Assembly (NCBI RefSeq): GCF_949987535.1
Contig: NC_080078.1
Location: 30,772,942-30,836,941, forward strand
Length of the DNA stretch: 64,000 nt
DNA from: Balaenoptera acutorostrata
Lineage: Eukaryota; Chordata; Mammalia; Artiodactyla; Balaenopteridae
Direction of reading: 5' to 3'
The notes under the pieces: model-generated
What the model was told of the DNA's origin: nothing
What the model saw: the letters and a program-made list of their open reading frames with translations, nothing else
Databases searched by the model: none
Made by a program: the position numbers and the translations under genes
Shown here: piece by piece, positions 20,390-31,657 of the stretch
How the letters are laid out: every line of letters starts with the position of its first letter
How positions within the stretch are numbered: the stretch's first letter is position 1

Positions 20390-22370
20390 ATAAATGCTAG
20401 AATATCTCAGACGTACAGAGAAGCAAAGAAAATAAAATAACAAACACCCATGTACCAACCATTCAGATTTAACAAATGTTAACACTTTTATCACGTGTAT
20501 TTCAGATTTTTAAAATGTAAATAAAGGTGTTGTCAAATCCTGCTACCTTGGTTCCATTCCCTTCTCTCTCTCATCAGAGGGAACCACTAAGCGGAAGCTG
20601 ACAAACGTGTTTTTCCATATGTGCATGCAAACCTAAAGAGTATATTGTATTCGTATTTTCAAGCTCTTTATAAACCATACTACATTGTATATATTCTTCG
20701 GCAATTATTTTTTTATTTAATTGTATCTTATTGAGATTCATCTATATTTAAAAATATAGCTCTAGTTTATAGCATACATTGTACAGATGTATACAATTTT
20801 TACTTACCCTTAAACTGAATGTTGGGTACCTATTTTTTGTTTTTTTAAACAAGAAACAGTGAAGCAATGAACATCCTTAAACATATGAGAGGTTTTCTTA
20901 AGAATGTATCCCTGTAAGTGGGGTTTCTGAGTCATAGGATGTGGGCATCTTCAGTATCACTAGAGATTGCCAGTATGTTCTGCAAAATGACTGAGCTAGT
21001 TTATGTGCTCCCACAGCCAAGAAGGAAAGACCCAGCTTTCTCATATTTTTTTCAAATCTTGGTATTATTAATCTTGTCCATTTTCGCTTATACGATAGGT
21101 GTGAAATGGAATCTTATTATTGTTTTCAATTTGCATTTATCTTATTACTTGGGAAGTTGAGCATATTTTCATGTCTATTGGCCATTTGGGTCTTCGTTTC
21201 TATTGGGGTGATAATTTTTTTCTTATTGATCTGAATGTATTTTTTTATATGTCATGGATACTAATTTTTGAATCTATTAAAAGTATTGCAGAATTTTTTT
21301 ACAATCTCAGCTTTCAGTTTGTCTTCCAATTTTATGTATTGGGTCTCATAATTTAAAAAATTAAGAATTTTAACAGATACGAATTTATTGAACTTTTTCT
21401 TAATAGATTTTGCTTTTTGCATTTTAAAAAATATATATTCCCTACCCCAATGACATAAAGATAGACACTTCAGAATGTAAAGTTTTGCCTTTTACATTTA
21501 GATATTTATTCCACCTGGAATATATTTTGTATGTGTTGTGAAATAAGGATTTAATTTTATTTACTTTTCATGTGGAGAGCCAATGATTTCAGCACTATTT
21601 GTGGAATATCTCACCATTTTCTCCCAATTTTCAATGACTCCTCAGTGATATAATTCTTTCTGGATTCTCTGCTTTGTTCCATTGGATTATTTATCCTCAT
21701 ACCTTTTTCATACTGGTTGGGTTTTTTTGCATTAATGTAGCTTTATAATAAGATGATTTCTGAGAGGATAAGTCCTTCTGTCTTGTTTGTTTTAATCATA
21801 ATTTCCTTTTCTCTTCATAGGCCTTTATCCTTAGCTATAAATTTTGCACTCAGTTTGTCATAGTCTATAAAAAATTCTATTGATTACATTCATTAATTAA
21901 TGTGGTATTGAACTTATAGATTAATATAGAGCAAATCAGCATTTGATAGGAAATCTTCCTATTCATGGACATGGTGTACAGCCTTTTCACTTGTTTGGGA
22001 CATATTTTAAGTCATTTAGTGAAGTTTTAAAACTTCATAACTGTCTCACATATTTTTGACATTCCTGAGTGCTTTATAATTTTTTAAAAAGTATTTTCAG
22101 TGTGATAGATAGCTCTAGCCATAGATAAAACATTTTCTATTTGATAGTTACTGGTGTGTAGGCACATTATTGTTTTCTGTATATGGAGGTTGTTTTGAAA
22201 ATATTCTGAATTTATTATTAGTTCTCATTATTTACCTGTAAATTATCCTAGATATTTCCATGTAGGCAACCATATTGTCTGTGAATGTTAATATTTTCTT
22301 ATCTTTCTAATGTTCTTATTTCTTAAATAATCTTTCTTGACTGATTACACAGACAAGGCCTGCCAGTTCA
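20390..22370 (-). mobile_element. Ancient L1 (L1M-type), about 2 kb
   Basis: Antisense L1 3' half, highly diverged: 'CACCCATGTACCAACCATTCAG', 'TGGGGTTTCTGAGTCATAGG', 'AAATCTTGGTATTATTAATC', 'GTGTGAAATGGAATCTTATTATTG' and 'TTATTCCACCTGGAATATATTTTG'. No usable open frame. The left end is placed by the first L1-like phrase and the right end is approximate. Confidence 0.75.
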
Positions 22371-22384
22371 GTGTTAAGTAGAAG

Positions 22385-22575
22385 TAAAATATAAGGACTT
22401 TATGTGCATCATCTGATTTAATCCTCACTATTGTCCTATGAGATGTGTCCATTTTACAGATGGGATAAATGAGACTTGGACTGATTATGTGAATAGCCTA
22501 AGGTTACCCAAATAGTAGGTAGGCTTATGGCAGCCTGGCCCCAGAGCCTTGGTTCCTAACTACTATGTAACACTG
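22385..22575 (-). mobile_element. MIR SINE
   Basis: Antisense MIR: 'CATCATCTGATTTAATCCTCACTATTGTCCTATGAGATG', 'CCATTTTACAGATGGGATAAATGAGAC' and 'CCAGAGCCTTGGTTCCTAACTACTATG'. Confidence 0.85.
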
Positions 22576-22589
22576 CTTAAAAAAAAATA

Positions 22590-22712
22590 GCTTTATGGGG
22601 AACTTCCCTGGGTCCAGTGGTTAAGACTTCACCTTCCAATGCAGGGGATGCAGGCTCGATCCCTGGTCTGGGAGCTAAGATCTCACATGCCTTGTGGCCA
22701 AAAAAAAACAAA
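22590..22712 (+). mobile_element. Short CHR-2-type SINE
   Basis: 'AACTTCCCTGGGTCCAGTGGTTAAGAC', 'CAATGCAGGGGATGCAGGCTCGATCCC', 'GGGAGCTAAGATCTCACATGCC' and 'TTGTGGCCAAAAAAAA', then an A/C-rich tail to about 22740. Confidence 0.87.
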
Positions 22713-22794
22713 AACAAAAAACCAAAAAAAAACCCCAAACATAAAACAGAAGCAATATTGTAACAAATTCAATAAAGATTTTAAAACAGTCCAC

Positions 22795-22990
22795 ATCAAA
22801 GAAATCTTTAAAAAAGCTTTATTTAAGTGTAATTTATATATAAAAACTGTCCATATTTAATGTACACAATTTGATGAGTTTGGAAATATGCATACAACTG
22901 TGAAACCACTACCACAATCAAGGTAATAAACATATCCATCACCTTCAAGAGTGTCCTTGTTCTCCCCTTTTTGTGTGCAACGCTGCCTTG
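22795..22990 (-). mobile_element. L1 3' fragment
   Basis: 'AGCTTTATTTAAGTGTAATTTATATATAAAAACTG', 'TACACAATTTGATGAGTTTGG' and 'CATCACCTTCAAGAGTGTCC' are reversed L1M 3' UTR text. Confidence 0.7.
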
Positions 22991-23119
22991 TAGTCTTCTC
23001 CTTGGTACCCCTAACCCTATGCAGCGTGCTCACCCCAGAGTAAGAGCTCAGTCCACCATGGCTGAGTCAGGAGATCTGGGTTTGAGTTGTTTCTGTGTCA
23101 TTTAGCCAAGTACCTTTTG

Positions 23120-23420
23120 TCATTTGACCACTTTTGACTCATTTTCCTCCTCAGTTACCAAATGTGCAAGAAAATCCTTGCCCTTTCAACTTGACGGTCT
23201 CAGTTCTACCTACAGAATTAGTCCATGTGTCTTCATCCGCACTGCCGGCTGCCCTACACCGGGCTGCCATCATCTCTTACCTGGACTGCTGCCACAGGGG
23301 CTAACTGATCCTTGTGTTCTCTCTGCTCACCCCAAGTTCATCCTCCACCCCTGCTGAAGGGAACACGAAGCTTTTCTCAGGCAGCTGCACCCCGGGACCG
23401 TGTACATCAGGCCGCTCACC
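23120..23420 (+). mobile_element. L2 LINE fragment
   Basis: 'CACCGGGCTGCCATCATCTCTTACCTGGACTGCTGCCACAGG' around 23258-23300 is characteristic of sense L2. Flanks are diverged. Confidence 0.65.
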
Positions 23421-23822
23421 TCTCTACCCCTGTTCTCAGACGTTGCTGCATAAGCAATTACGTTCTCTTTAGAATTCTAGGTGATGCAAAGACTAGCATA
23501 GCATACAGGCAAACAGGTGACCTGGCTCAGAGCTTAGATTAGAACACCATTTGTCTTTTAAGGGCATGAGGTTGAGGTTTTTACCTGGAACTCTTTGAGG
23601 AGACCTCTGGCTCCACTCCTTCCTGGCCCTGATCAGCACCACAGGAGGTACGATTTAGATGAGGTGAAGGGGTCTGGTCTTGGCTCCATTCTCTCCCCAG
23701 GCCAATCCAACTTAACACAAGTTTTGGTCTCTTAAAATTCCCTGTGAACTTGTTGCTTTGCCTGCTCCAAAGACATCAGTGACTCTGCTCTGCTTGTGGC
23801 TTAGAGTCCACAGGAGAGATGG
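23421..23822. other. No recognised feature
   Basis: Possibly further L2 remnants (23560-23800). Nothing firm is seen. Confidence 0.35.
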
Positions 23823-24025
23823 GATATAGCAGGAAAAATATAGGCTTTAGAGGTGCAAACGTTCAGACTCTGATCCCAGTTCTTCTCTTATTAGCTGTCT
23901 GTCTCTGGGCAAATTAAATGAAAATGGGAGATCCTTATAGGACTTTTGTGAATATTAAAGTGATATATGCAAAATGCCTAGAGAGTCTGATATGCAGCAG
24001 ATGCTCAATAAATACACATTACCTT
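23823..24025 (+). mobile_element. MIR SINE
   Basis: 'AAATATAGGCTTTAGAGGTGC', 'ATTAGCTGTCTGTCTCTGGGC' and 'TGCAGCAGATGCTCAATAAATAC' keep the sense MIR order to its 3' end. Confidence 0.75.
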
Positions 24026-24184
24026 CGTTTTAGCCTGACATGTAAAGTCCTTTAGGTCAAATGAGCCCTTCAGTGGTATCCTCTGCTACTCAACTATGGA
24101 AACCACCTGACCCAGTCCAACTGATTTTCTTGAATTTGGAAAGTTCCAGGTGAAATGCCTCCACCCCACCCGTCCCCATCTCCT

Positions 24185-24340
24185 CTTTCTGCAAGCGTGG
24201 CCCTGAACTGTATCACAATCACCTGTGGGGCTTGTTCAACGTGCAGATTCTCAGGGTTCACCCAGACCCACTGTCTGATTTTACTGGAAATGGGACCCAG
24301 TGTCTGCATTTAGTAGAAGCTCCCAGGTGGAGACTTGCTG
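24185..24340. mobile_element. MER5-like element (hAT-Charlie)
   Basis: 'TATCACAATCACCTGTGGGGCTTG', 'CAGATTCTCAGGGTTCACCCAGACCC' and 'TTAGTAGAAGCTCCCAGGTGG'. Confidence 0.72.
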
Positions 24341-24344
24341 CCTT

Positions 24345-24570
24345 GACAAATCCTTCTTTACATCTAGCACGTGGCCCACGTCTTCCAGGAGGTCCTCCCC
24401 ACCAGCCAGCCCTGGGTGACCTTGCCCTCCCCTCCAGCTGTGAGACAGATTGTGTCTTTGCCCACTCCTCTCCCAGGCAAGCCAGTGTCATTCCTGTCCC
24501 CTCAGGCAGATGGTGAGCCGGCTGAGCCGGTGTCTTGTTTCCAACTTGACTCTTCCCATTGGACAATAAG
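24345..24570 (+). mobile_element. L2 LINE 3' fragment
   Basis: 'GTCTTCCAGGAGGTCCTCCCC' and 'GAGACAGATTGTGTCTTTGCCCACTCC' resemble the sense L2 3' region. Diverged. Confidence 0.5.
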
Positions 24571-24577
24571 TAGAACT

Positions 24578-25500
24578 TAGCAAGAGCATGGCAGGGAGCA
24601 CAGGCTTCGTACTTATCCAGGTTCAAGTTCCAGCTCTGATCTGATACACCTGGCTCAGCCTCCTCAGTCTGATTATTATTTTTTTAAGTTTATTTTTATT
24701 GAGGAATAATTAACATATAACTTTGTGTAAGTTTGACGTATACAACATGTTCATTTGCTACCTTTATATATTGCAATATTGATTATCACCGTAGTGTGAG
24801 CTAACACCTCTGTCACTCACATAATTATCATTTCTTTTCTGTGGTGGGAACAATAAGACCTAGTCTGTTAGCAACTTAGAAGTTTATAATACAGCATTGT
24901 TGTCTATAATCCTATGCTGTGCGTTATATCTCCAGGACTTATTTATGTACTGGTTCCAAGTTTGTATCCTTAAACAACATCTCCCCAATCCCCACCCCCA
25001 CTTCTGGTAACCACCATAGTACTCTCTGTTTTTATGAGTTTGGCTTTTTTAGGTTCCACTTGTAAATGATATCATACAGTGTTTGTCTTTCACTGTCTGA
25101 CTTACCTCACTTATCATAATGCCCTCAAGATTCATCAATGTTGTAGCAAATGGCAGGATTTCCCTTTTCTCCGTGGCTGAATAAGAGTCCACTGTGTGGA
25201 TAAACTACATTCTGTGTATCCAGTCATCTGTTGATGGACACTTAGGTTGTTTCCACATCTTGGCTATTGTGAATAATGCTACATTAAGCATGGGAGAGCA
25301 TGTATCTCTTCAATACACTGTTTTCATTTCCTTTGGATAAATACCCAGAAGTGGGATTGCTGGATGATATGGTAGTTCTGCTTTTAATTTTCTGAGGAAC
25401 CTCCACACTGTTTTCCATAGTGGATCCTCAGTCTTAACTTTAAAGTGGTGTTAGCTTTGTCTACCTTGCAGGTCTTGAGGGGAAGATTAAATGTAATAGG
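24578..25500 (+). mobile_element. MIR SINE split by an L1
   Basis: The left part (24578-24670, 'GTTCAAGTTCCAGCTCTG', 'CTCAGCCTCCTCAGTCTG') continues at 25425-25500 ('TCCTCAGTCTTAAC', 'GTCTACCTTGCAGGTCTTGAGGGGAAGATTAAATG'). The intervening L1 is flanked by the 10-base duplication TCCTCAGTCT. Confidence 0.75.
24671..25424 (-). mobile_element. L1 3' end inserted in a MIR
   Basis: Antisense L1 3' end of about 754 bases: 'TTATTGAGGAATAATTAACATA', 'TCTGGTAACCACCATAGTACTCTCTG', 'ATGTTGTAGCAAATGGCAGGATTTCC', 'GATAAATACCCAGAAGTGGGATTGCTGGATGATATGG'. Direct repeats TCCTCAGTCT at 24661-24670 and 25425-25434 mark the insertion. Confidence 0.87.
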
Positions 25501-25504
25501 TTCT

Positions 25505-26777
25505 TTGAAAAGTAGTTTCCTTTTCTCTTCTATTCCATATGCGGAATAGCTTAGATCATCACGAGAATACATCTATCATTAGGATTATATTTGTGTTATT
25601 TTCCTCCACAGTAAGATTTAATAGCCTCACAAATTTCCTGACAACATTGTTTTTGGTGTGCTTGATGTTGTCTTCTGGCCTCAATTCTTGTCCTTTAGGG
25701 ACTTATCTTTTCAGTCCATTATGATTCTGCAGTTTTCCTACTGAAGTCATCAGTAAAACAGGTAGCTTGGGATCTCTCAGCACAAATGAAAGAGGTTTTG
25801 TTTTGTTTTGTTTTGTTTTTAGCATTTGATGGTGATCTGAGAAATGAAAATGCATCGTTATGATGTCCACATTGCTGCAAATGCAGTCTTTATAAGATAT
25901 CCATCTAACTATGTCACCCCTCTGCAATGTAGACAGGTTTTGGGAAACAAAAACCCTACAAGGTTGAAGTGAAGAGGGGAAGTGAGGAGAGAAAGCCTTT
26001 ATGGATTGAGATATTTTGGGCCACTTAGAGCACCAGCCCAAAGGGGGATGGACTATTGCCTGCCCATTCCATAACCTGGGGAACGCTCGTTTCTGCAGGG
26101 CACAGTGCTGGGGTATGTCAGCATTTGGGACACTGATGTCTCAGTCTGTTTCCCAGGACAGAGGGACTATTCAGCAGGTGAGGATCTATCCAGGTACATT
26201 TTTTGAGTATTAATTCAAGTTCAGAAATCCAGGCAGTTTGCAAGCAACACATCCCCAAATATGTCTTCACCAACGAAGGCTGGGCTTGTGCTTGGGGCAA
26301 GTGGGAGAAGCTTCCTTCTTGCTTTTGTTGACTGTGTTTGGAAATTGGTGGGCAACCGAAACTTATTCCTGCAGGAAAGTTCTAGGAATCAATGCAAAAT
26401 ACATGCCTGAGAATGATCCCTACTGAGGAATGAGGTAGCTGGGCTATTTATACTCCCGTGCCCATTAGTCATCAGTTAAAGGCTGTTCCAGGGTGGAGTA
26501 TGCGTGGTGGATCAGAAGTGTCCAGGCAAAGAGGGGCCTAACATCTGCAGAGTTGCTCTCTAACAAAGATGCAGGTGTTGGTTCTTGGAAGTCAAGCTGG
26601 CCTTGCTGAAATGGTAAGAAGATCTGAGGGCATTTCAGTGGAGAACCAACAGCATCTACATCAGGTGTGGGACTCAAGTCTGTAAAACTATGGAACAAAG
26701 TGAGGAAGGCTAACAGGAACTAAGGTCCTAATTCCTAAAACCAGATAATAATCTTTGAACCAGGAACACAGTAATAA
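25505..26777. other. No recognised feature
   Basis: About 1.3 kb of unique-looking DNA with a (TTTTG)n run at 25796-25819. Frames such as 25703-26041 (minus) and 26016-26213 (plus) have no recognisable domain. Confidence 0.4.
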
Positions 26778-26965
26778 GCAAAGCTAACATGTATTAAGTA
26801 CTAATGGTATGCCACGCATTTTGTTAGGCTTTTTGCACTCATTATCTTATTTAAGTCTGAAGATGCTCCAGAGAGGTAGGCTTTCTCATCCCCATTTTCT
26901 GGATGAGGAAGCTGAGATTGAGACAGTAATGCCCCCAGGCAAGTAGAGAGGGGAGCCTACATTTG
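26778..26965 (-). mobile_element. MIR SINE
   Basis: 'AGCTAACATGTATTAAGTACTAATGGTATGCCACGCA', 'CATTATCTTATTTAAGTC' and 'CTCATCCCCATTTTCTGGATGAGGAAGCTGAGA'. Confidence 0.83.
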
Positions 26966-27104
26966 AATCTAAATCTATGATCTATTTGCTACCTAATAAT
27001 GGTTATGATAGTTTTACAGTTTAAAAATAAATGATTGTTTATGTAAGAATGTAAATTCCTTAAAGTCATGGAATAAATCTTTTCATCTGTATGTCCCCAT
27101 TGTC

Positions 27105-27300
27105 TACACAAGTGTTTTTCAATGAGGGGCAATTTTGTCCTTCCGGGATGAATGTCCCCCCTTTGGCAGTGTCTGGAGACATTTCTGGTTGTCATGACTG
27201 GCCAGGCATGCTGCTAAATATCTTGCAGTGCACAGGATAGACCCCACAACACAGAATTGCCCAGCACAGAATGTCAAGAGTGCCGAGGTTGGGAACCTGA
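27105..27300 (+). mobile_element. MER20 element (hAT-Charlie)
   Basis: 'CAATGAGGGGCAATTTTGTCC', 'GGCAGTGTCTGGAGACATTTCTGGTTGTC', 'TGCTAAATATCTTGCAGTGCACAGG' and 'GTGCCGAGGTTGGGAACC'. Confidence 0.88.
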
Positions 27301-27404
27301 TCTACACACGCTGAATATTTATTGTCCATCTTAGTGGAATGTCTGACTGTTGGGTGGTGACTGTAGATGTGCCGCTCTTCAAAGGGTGGAAGGGGCTGAA
27401 AATG

Positions 27405-27640
27405 AAATGATACTCGTGAAGACTTTAGAGTTCACCAAGCATTTTCATATGCACTATCTCATTTGATCATCATAAAATCCCAAAGTGCAGAATTGATGGG
27501 ATTACAGTTGTAAAGATGAGGGAAATTAAGTGACTTCTGAAGATGCCAGAGCTGTGTGTATGAACTGCTGCTTGAACTTAGCGCTGTCTGACTCAGAATC
27601 CAGGGCTCCTTATCCCACACAGCTTTTCAGTGCATTTAAG
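27405..27640 (-). mobile_element. MIR SINE
   Basis: 'CACCAAGCATTTTCATATGCACTATCTCATTTGATC', 'GGGAAATTAAGTGACTTCTGAAG' and 'GTCTGACTCAGAATCCAGGGCTCC' in reversed MIR order. Confidence 0.75.
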
Positions 27641-27704
27641 GGTGATGTTTTGATCTACTTATGAGTGAGAGAGGCAAAGTGGGTGGTTATGGAGAAGACA
27701 GAAA

Positions 27705-28125
27705 GATGTATCAGTTAGGATGATTGTGGCTGCAAGTAATGAAATCCCAACTCAGATATGTTTCATTAATAAGGACATTGTTATCTCATGTAACAAAAAT
27801 CTTGCGGTATGGCGGCCCTTGGGTTGGTTAAGTTACATTGGGGAGCCATGACTTAAAAAAATTTTTTTTCATCTTCTTCATCCCTTTTGTTGGCTGGCAT
27901 CCTCGGGGTGTTTATAAGATGTGTGCTACAGTACCAGGTGTCAGATCTAGACATGTCAGCAACCAGAAAAAGAAGAGGGGCCTTCTATTTCATAGCTTCT
28001 TAAGAGTGAAAAAACATTTCTTAGAAGCCCTCAAGGTGCCTTTCCCTGTGTCTCATTGGTCAGGACTGGATTACATGCTTACATCTAAACCAACCAATCA
28101 CTGGCTAAGGCAATGGGGCTACCAT
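27705..28125. repeat. Unassigned medium-copy repeat, copy A2
   Basis: 'ATGATTGTGGCTGCAAGTAATGAAATCCCAACTC', 'CATTGTTATCTCATGTAAC' and 'GTCTCATTGGTCAGGACTGGATTACATGC' parallel copies A1 and A3. MER20 follows directly. Confidence 0.5.
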
Positions 28126-28133
28126 GTTGGTTT

Positions 28134-28362
28134 AGAGCAGTGGTTCTCCATGGGGGCAGTTTTGTCTCCCTCTACCCTAAGGACAATGTCTGGAGATATT
28201 TTTCATTGTCACAACTAGGTGTGTGTGTGTGGATGTTGCTACTAGTATCTAGCATGCAGGGGCCAGGGATACTGCAAAATATCCTACAATGCACAGGAGA
28301 GTCCTCACAGAAAAGAATTATCTGGTTCAAAATATCAGTGGTGCAGAGGTGGAGAAACCCTA
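28134..28362 (+). mobile_element. MER20 element (hAT-Charlie)
   Basis: 'GCAGTGGTTCTCCATGGGGGCAGTTTTG', 'GGACAATGTCTGGAGATATTTTTCATTGTCACAACTAGG', 'TCCTACAATGCACAGGAGAGTCC', 'GGTGGAGAAACCC'. Near full length. Confidence 0.9.
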
Positions 28363-28364
28363 GT

Positions 28365-29299
28365 GTAAGGCAAAAAGGATTTATTCCCGAGCTTCATGGA
28401 GGAGAGGTAGACATCTGAACAAAATGGAAGCTCCATCAACATGGAAGACGCAGGGGCATAGAACTTGGAAGGACCACTAAGATGATCTGCTGCAGAAGGA
28501 CTTTTTGCACATTTTTTGTGACTAATGTCATAGGAGACACGTGCAGTTCTTTTCTGCAAAACATCTCTGGATGCCTCTGCCAGACAGTGCTGTGGCCTGA
28601 ACGGGCCATTGGTCTGACCCAGTCTGGCGTTGCTTATCTCCCTCAGGCTTGCTGCCAAACCCTGAGGATAGGATGTCACCTCTGGCAGGAGATCAGTCAG
28701 GATTAATTGATGGTGAAGCTGTGCCCCACTTTGAACCTCTCTCTTCTGCAGCCTGAGCTGTGCAGACCAGTTTCCAGGAGGCCTGAGATGAAACCTGTGA
28801 TGCAAAACGATGTGAACTAGCCAGAGACCCCTGGTGAACGTAAGGGAAGGAGGAATGTCTTTAACTTGCTTCTTTTGGGTGGAAAGAAATAATTTCCTAG
28901 GAGAGGGTATCTATATTATTATTATTATTATTATTACTATTACTGGTGTCTGTAGTTTTAAAAATGCCCCTTTGTCATATTGAACTCCTGGGATACATTT
29001 TCATAGGCCAAACCTTATCAGAAATCCCTGAGTCAGGTCTGCAACCTTGCAATGCAAGGCCCCAAGGGAAGCTTTGGCCAGTTGGCAAGGAGCTGTTGCC
29101 AACTTGAAGAAGACTATGACATCAACTAATGGTGCCCCAAAAATGTTTTTCAAAAGAGTTATTTTTGTACCATTTTCTGCCAGGTGATTATGTATAGTAA
29201 ATGTTTAATTCAAGACCAGTTTCTTTGCATTGCTCAATAATTCATTGGTCGTTAATTGAGGAATGGGTAACCCATTTAATGCTTAACTAAACATAACAG
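28365..29299. other. No recognised gene; (ATT)n microsatellite at 28912-28938
   Basis: Unique-looking DNA. A 156-codon minus-strand frame (28335-28805) starts in unique DNA, ends in MER20 and has no recognised domain. A trinucleotide TAT/ATT run lies at 28912-28938. Confidence 0.4.
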
Positions 29300-30420
29300 T
29301 TGTCACACATTTTGTGCAAATATTTAAATGCTTGCCTTGAGGTTAGAGACACAATGGTGAAAAGAATCCATTCCTTGCTCTTGGAAACTCACAGTCCAAA
29401 AGAGAAGACAATTTCAAACATACTGTTGCATTGTAGTGGGCTGAGACCTGTGATAACTGTTACAGAAACACAGCAGACACTGGGTATCATTTGAATCAAA
29501 AATGTATTCATCCATTTCATCAAGATTTATTTGGAGAACAGTATAGAGGTGCCTTAAAAAAACTAAAAATAGAATTACCATATGACCCAGCAATCCCACT
29601 ACCTGGCATATACCGAGAGAAAACCATAATTCAAAAAGACACATGCACCCCAAAGTTCATTGCTATTTACAATAGCCAGGTCATGGAAGCAACCTAAATG
29701 CCCACCAACAGATGAATGGATAAAGAAGATTTGGTACATATATACAATGGAATATTACTCAGCCATAAAAAGGAACGAAATTGGGTCATTTGTAGAGACG
29801 TGGATGGACCTAGAGACTGTCATACAGAGTGAAGTAAGTCAGAAAGAGAAAAATAAATATCATATATTAACACATATATGTGGAATCTGGAAAAATGGTA
29901 CAGATGAACCAGTTTGCAAGGCAGAAATAGGGACACAGATGTAGAGAACAAACGTATGGATACCAAGGGAGGAAAGCGGGGCAAGGGTGGGGGTGGGATG
30001 AATTGGGAGATTGGGATTGACATATATACACTAATATGTATAAAATAGATAAGTAATAAGAACCTGCTGTATAGCACAGGGAACTCCATTTCACTGTACA
30101 GTAGAAACTAACACAACATTGTAAAACAACTATACCTCAAAAAAAAAAAAAAAGATTTATTGAGCTTCTACTAATACCAACTGTTGGTACTTGGGAATTG
30201 AAAGTATGTGATTTTTTACGTACCTGATTCCCCAAGAGCTTTTCAGGAGCAGATAATCATAAAGCAGTAAGTTTCCTGTTTTATTAAAGGTATATACAGA
30301 ACACAATGATAGTCTAAAAGCAGAGTGACTTAATTTGGGGGTTTTGAGATTTTGTTAAGAAAGACTTCACAAAGATTGAGCAAAGGCATGAAGGAAAGAA
30401 GAGGTATAAAAGCAGGCAGG
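29300..30420 (-). mobile_element. L2 LINE 3' region split by an L1
   Basis: Left part: 'CTTGCTCTTGGAAACTCACAG' and a 'TTCATCCATTTCATCAAGATTTATT' end. Right part resumes 'AAGATTTATTGAGCTTCTAC' and continues with L2-like text to about 30420 ('GACTTCACAAAGATTGAGC'). The L1 at 29532-30151 lies between. Confidence 0.6.
29532..30151 (+). mobile_element. 5'-truncated L1, 620 bp, with target-site duplication
   Basis: Sense L1 3' end: 'GAATTACCATATGACCCAGCAATCCCACTACC', 'AATGGATAAAGAAGATTTGGTAC', 'GGAATATTACTCAGCCATAAAAAGG', 'AACCTGCTGTATAGCACAGGGAACTCC', then poly(A) 30139-30153. The 10-base repeat AAGATTTATT at 29522-29531 and 30152-30161 brackets it. It carries only the ORF2 tail and 3' UTR. Confidence 0.95.
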
Positions 30421-30424
30421 CAGG

Positions 30425-31004
30425 TCAAACTTGCCAATGCAGCAAAAAGCCATATCGACATGATTTCAAAAATAATATTGCAGCCCCTTCCTGTTGATCA
30501 GACAAGATGAAACTGTATATTAGGCACCCACATTATGCCTAATACTTTGATACCTAGATTCAGGAGCTGAGCAAGAGAAGAATTTGGCACAGGGATTTGA
30601 TCTTAAGAAGCAGACAGCTGGGCTGATGGGGGCAGGTTAGGATGCTTGAAACAATTTGAAAACCCTTTAGCATTAAACTGTATGTTTCCGGTTATCAATG
30701 CAGTAGGGGTTCAGAGCAGGGAGCCTACACCATGGGCTAGAATGGTTGCAGAAGTGTTCCCAGCTGACATAAGTGAAGGTTGGTGGTGCCTTTGTATTCA
30801 GAAATAATACCTTATACAGTGAGAAGTGGAAAATCACATCAGGACCTGTCCAGCCTTGGAAGGCTACAGGGCGGAAGGCGATGCATGGCTCTGCAAAGCT
30901 AAGGAGTTAGCATTTCAGGTTTGGACTTGCCGCTCAGGTAGTCCTGGCTGCCTTCCTGAGTGAATCTTGGGGCGCTATCTCAGCATGACATTTTCGTTGT
31001 CAGC
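30425..31004. other. No recognised feature
   Basis: Unique-looking, no long frames. Confidence 0.4.
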
Positions 31005-31245
31005 GTGGTGTGTTGGAAAGAATGTGGACTTAAAGAGTTCAACAGGCATGTACTGAATCCAATCTCTCACTAGCTCTGTGACCTGAGACAAATTATTCAA
31101 CTGCTTTGAGCTTCAATTTCCTCATTTTTAAAATAGGGATGAGAATACCCAAATTGTTGGATCCTGGAGAGATTAGAAATCATCTGCAGGAGGTGTCATA
31201 GATAGTGCTTAATGTAAAATACAGGTAGCCCATTAAATGTAACTC
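31005..31245 (+). mobile_element. MIR SINE (MIRb-like)
   Basis: 'GTGTGTTGGAAAGAATGTGGACTT', 'TCACTAGCTCTGTGACCTGAGACAAATTATTCAACTGC', 'TTCCTCATTTTTAAAATAGGGATGAGAATACCC' and 'GATAGTGCTTAATGTAAAAT'. Confidence 0.88.
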
Positions 31246-31249
31246 TTTG

Positions 31250-31650
31250 AATGAGTTGGGATGTGTTTACCTACAAGTAAGAGAACTTTGACTCAAAGTA
31301 GTTTATACAGTGTATAAGTTTATTATCTCACATGACCAGAAACTCTGAAGTAGATCAGGCTTTGGAACTGGTAGATGCAGTGGTTCAGTGTCATCGTCAA
31401 GAACACAGCTGCTTACTTTCTCCACCCTACCATCCTTGCTTTTGGCTTCACTCCTAGGCTGGTACCAGAATGATTTCTGAGGTTTGGGGCATCACATCCA
31501 GCCACAAATGTCTGGTAGCACAAGAGAGACTTTGTCTTCCTCTGGCCCCCTTAGGAGTGAGTAAGTAAGCCTTCCCTAGAACCCACCTCTCCCTTAGCCG
31601 CTTCCTCTCACTGTACAGCTTTCCAGGATTGGATGAAATTCCTGAACCAT
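31250..31650. repeat. Unassigned medium-copy repeat, copy A3
   Basis: 'ACCTACAAGTAAGAGAACTTTGACTCAAAG', 'TTTATTATCTCACATGACCAGAAACTC' and 'CATCACATCCAGCCACAAATG'. Similar plan to A1 and A2. Confidence 0.45.
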
Positions 31651-31657
31651 GTACTGA

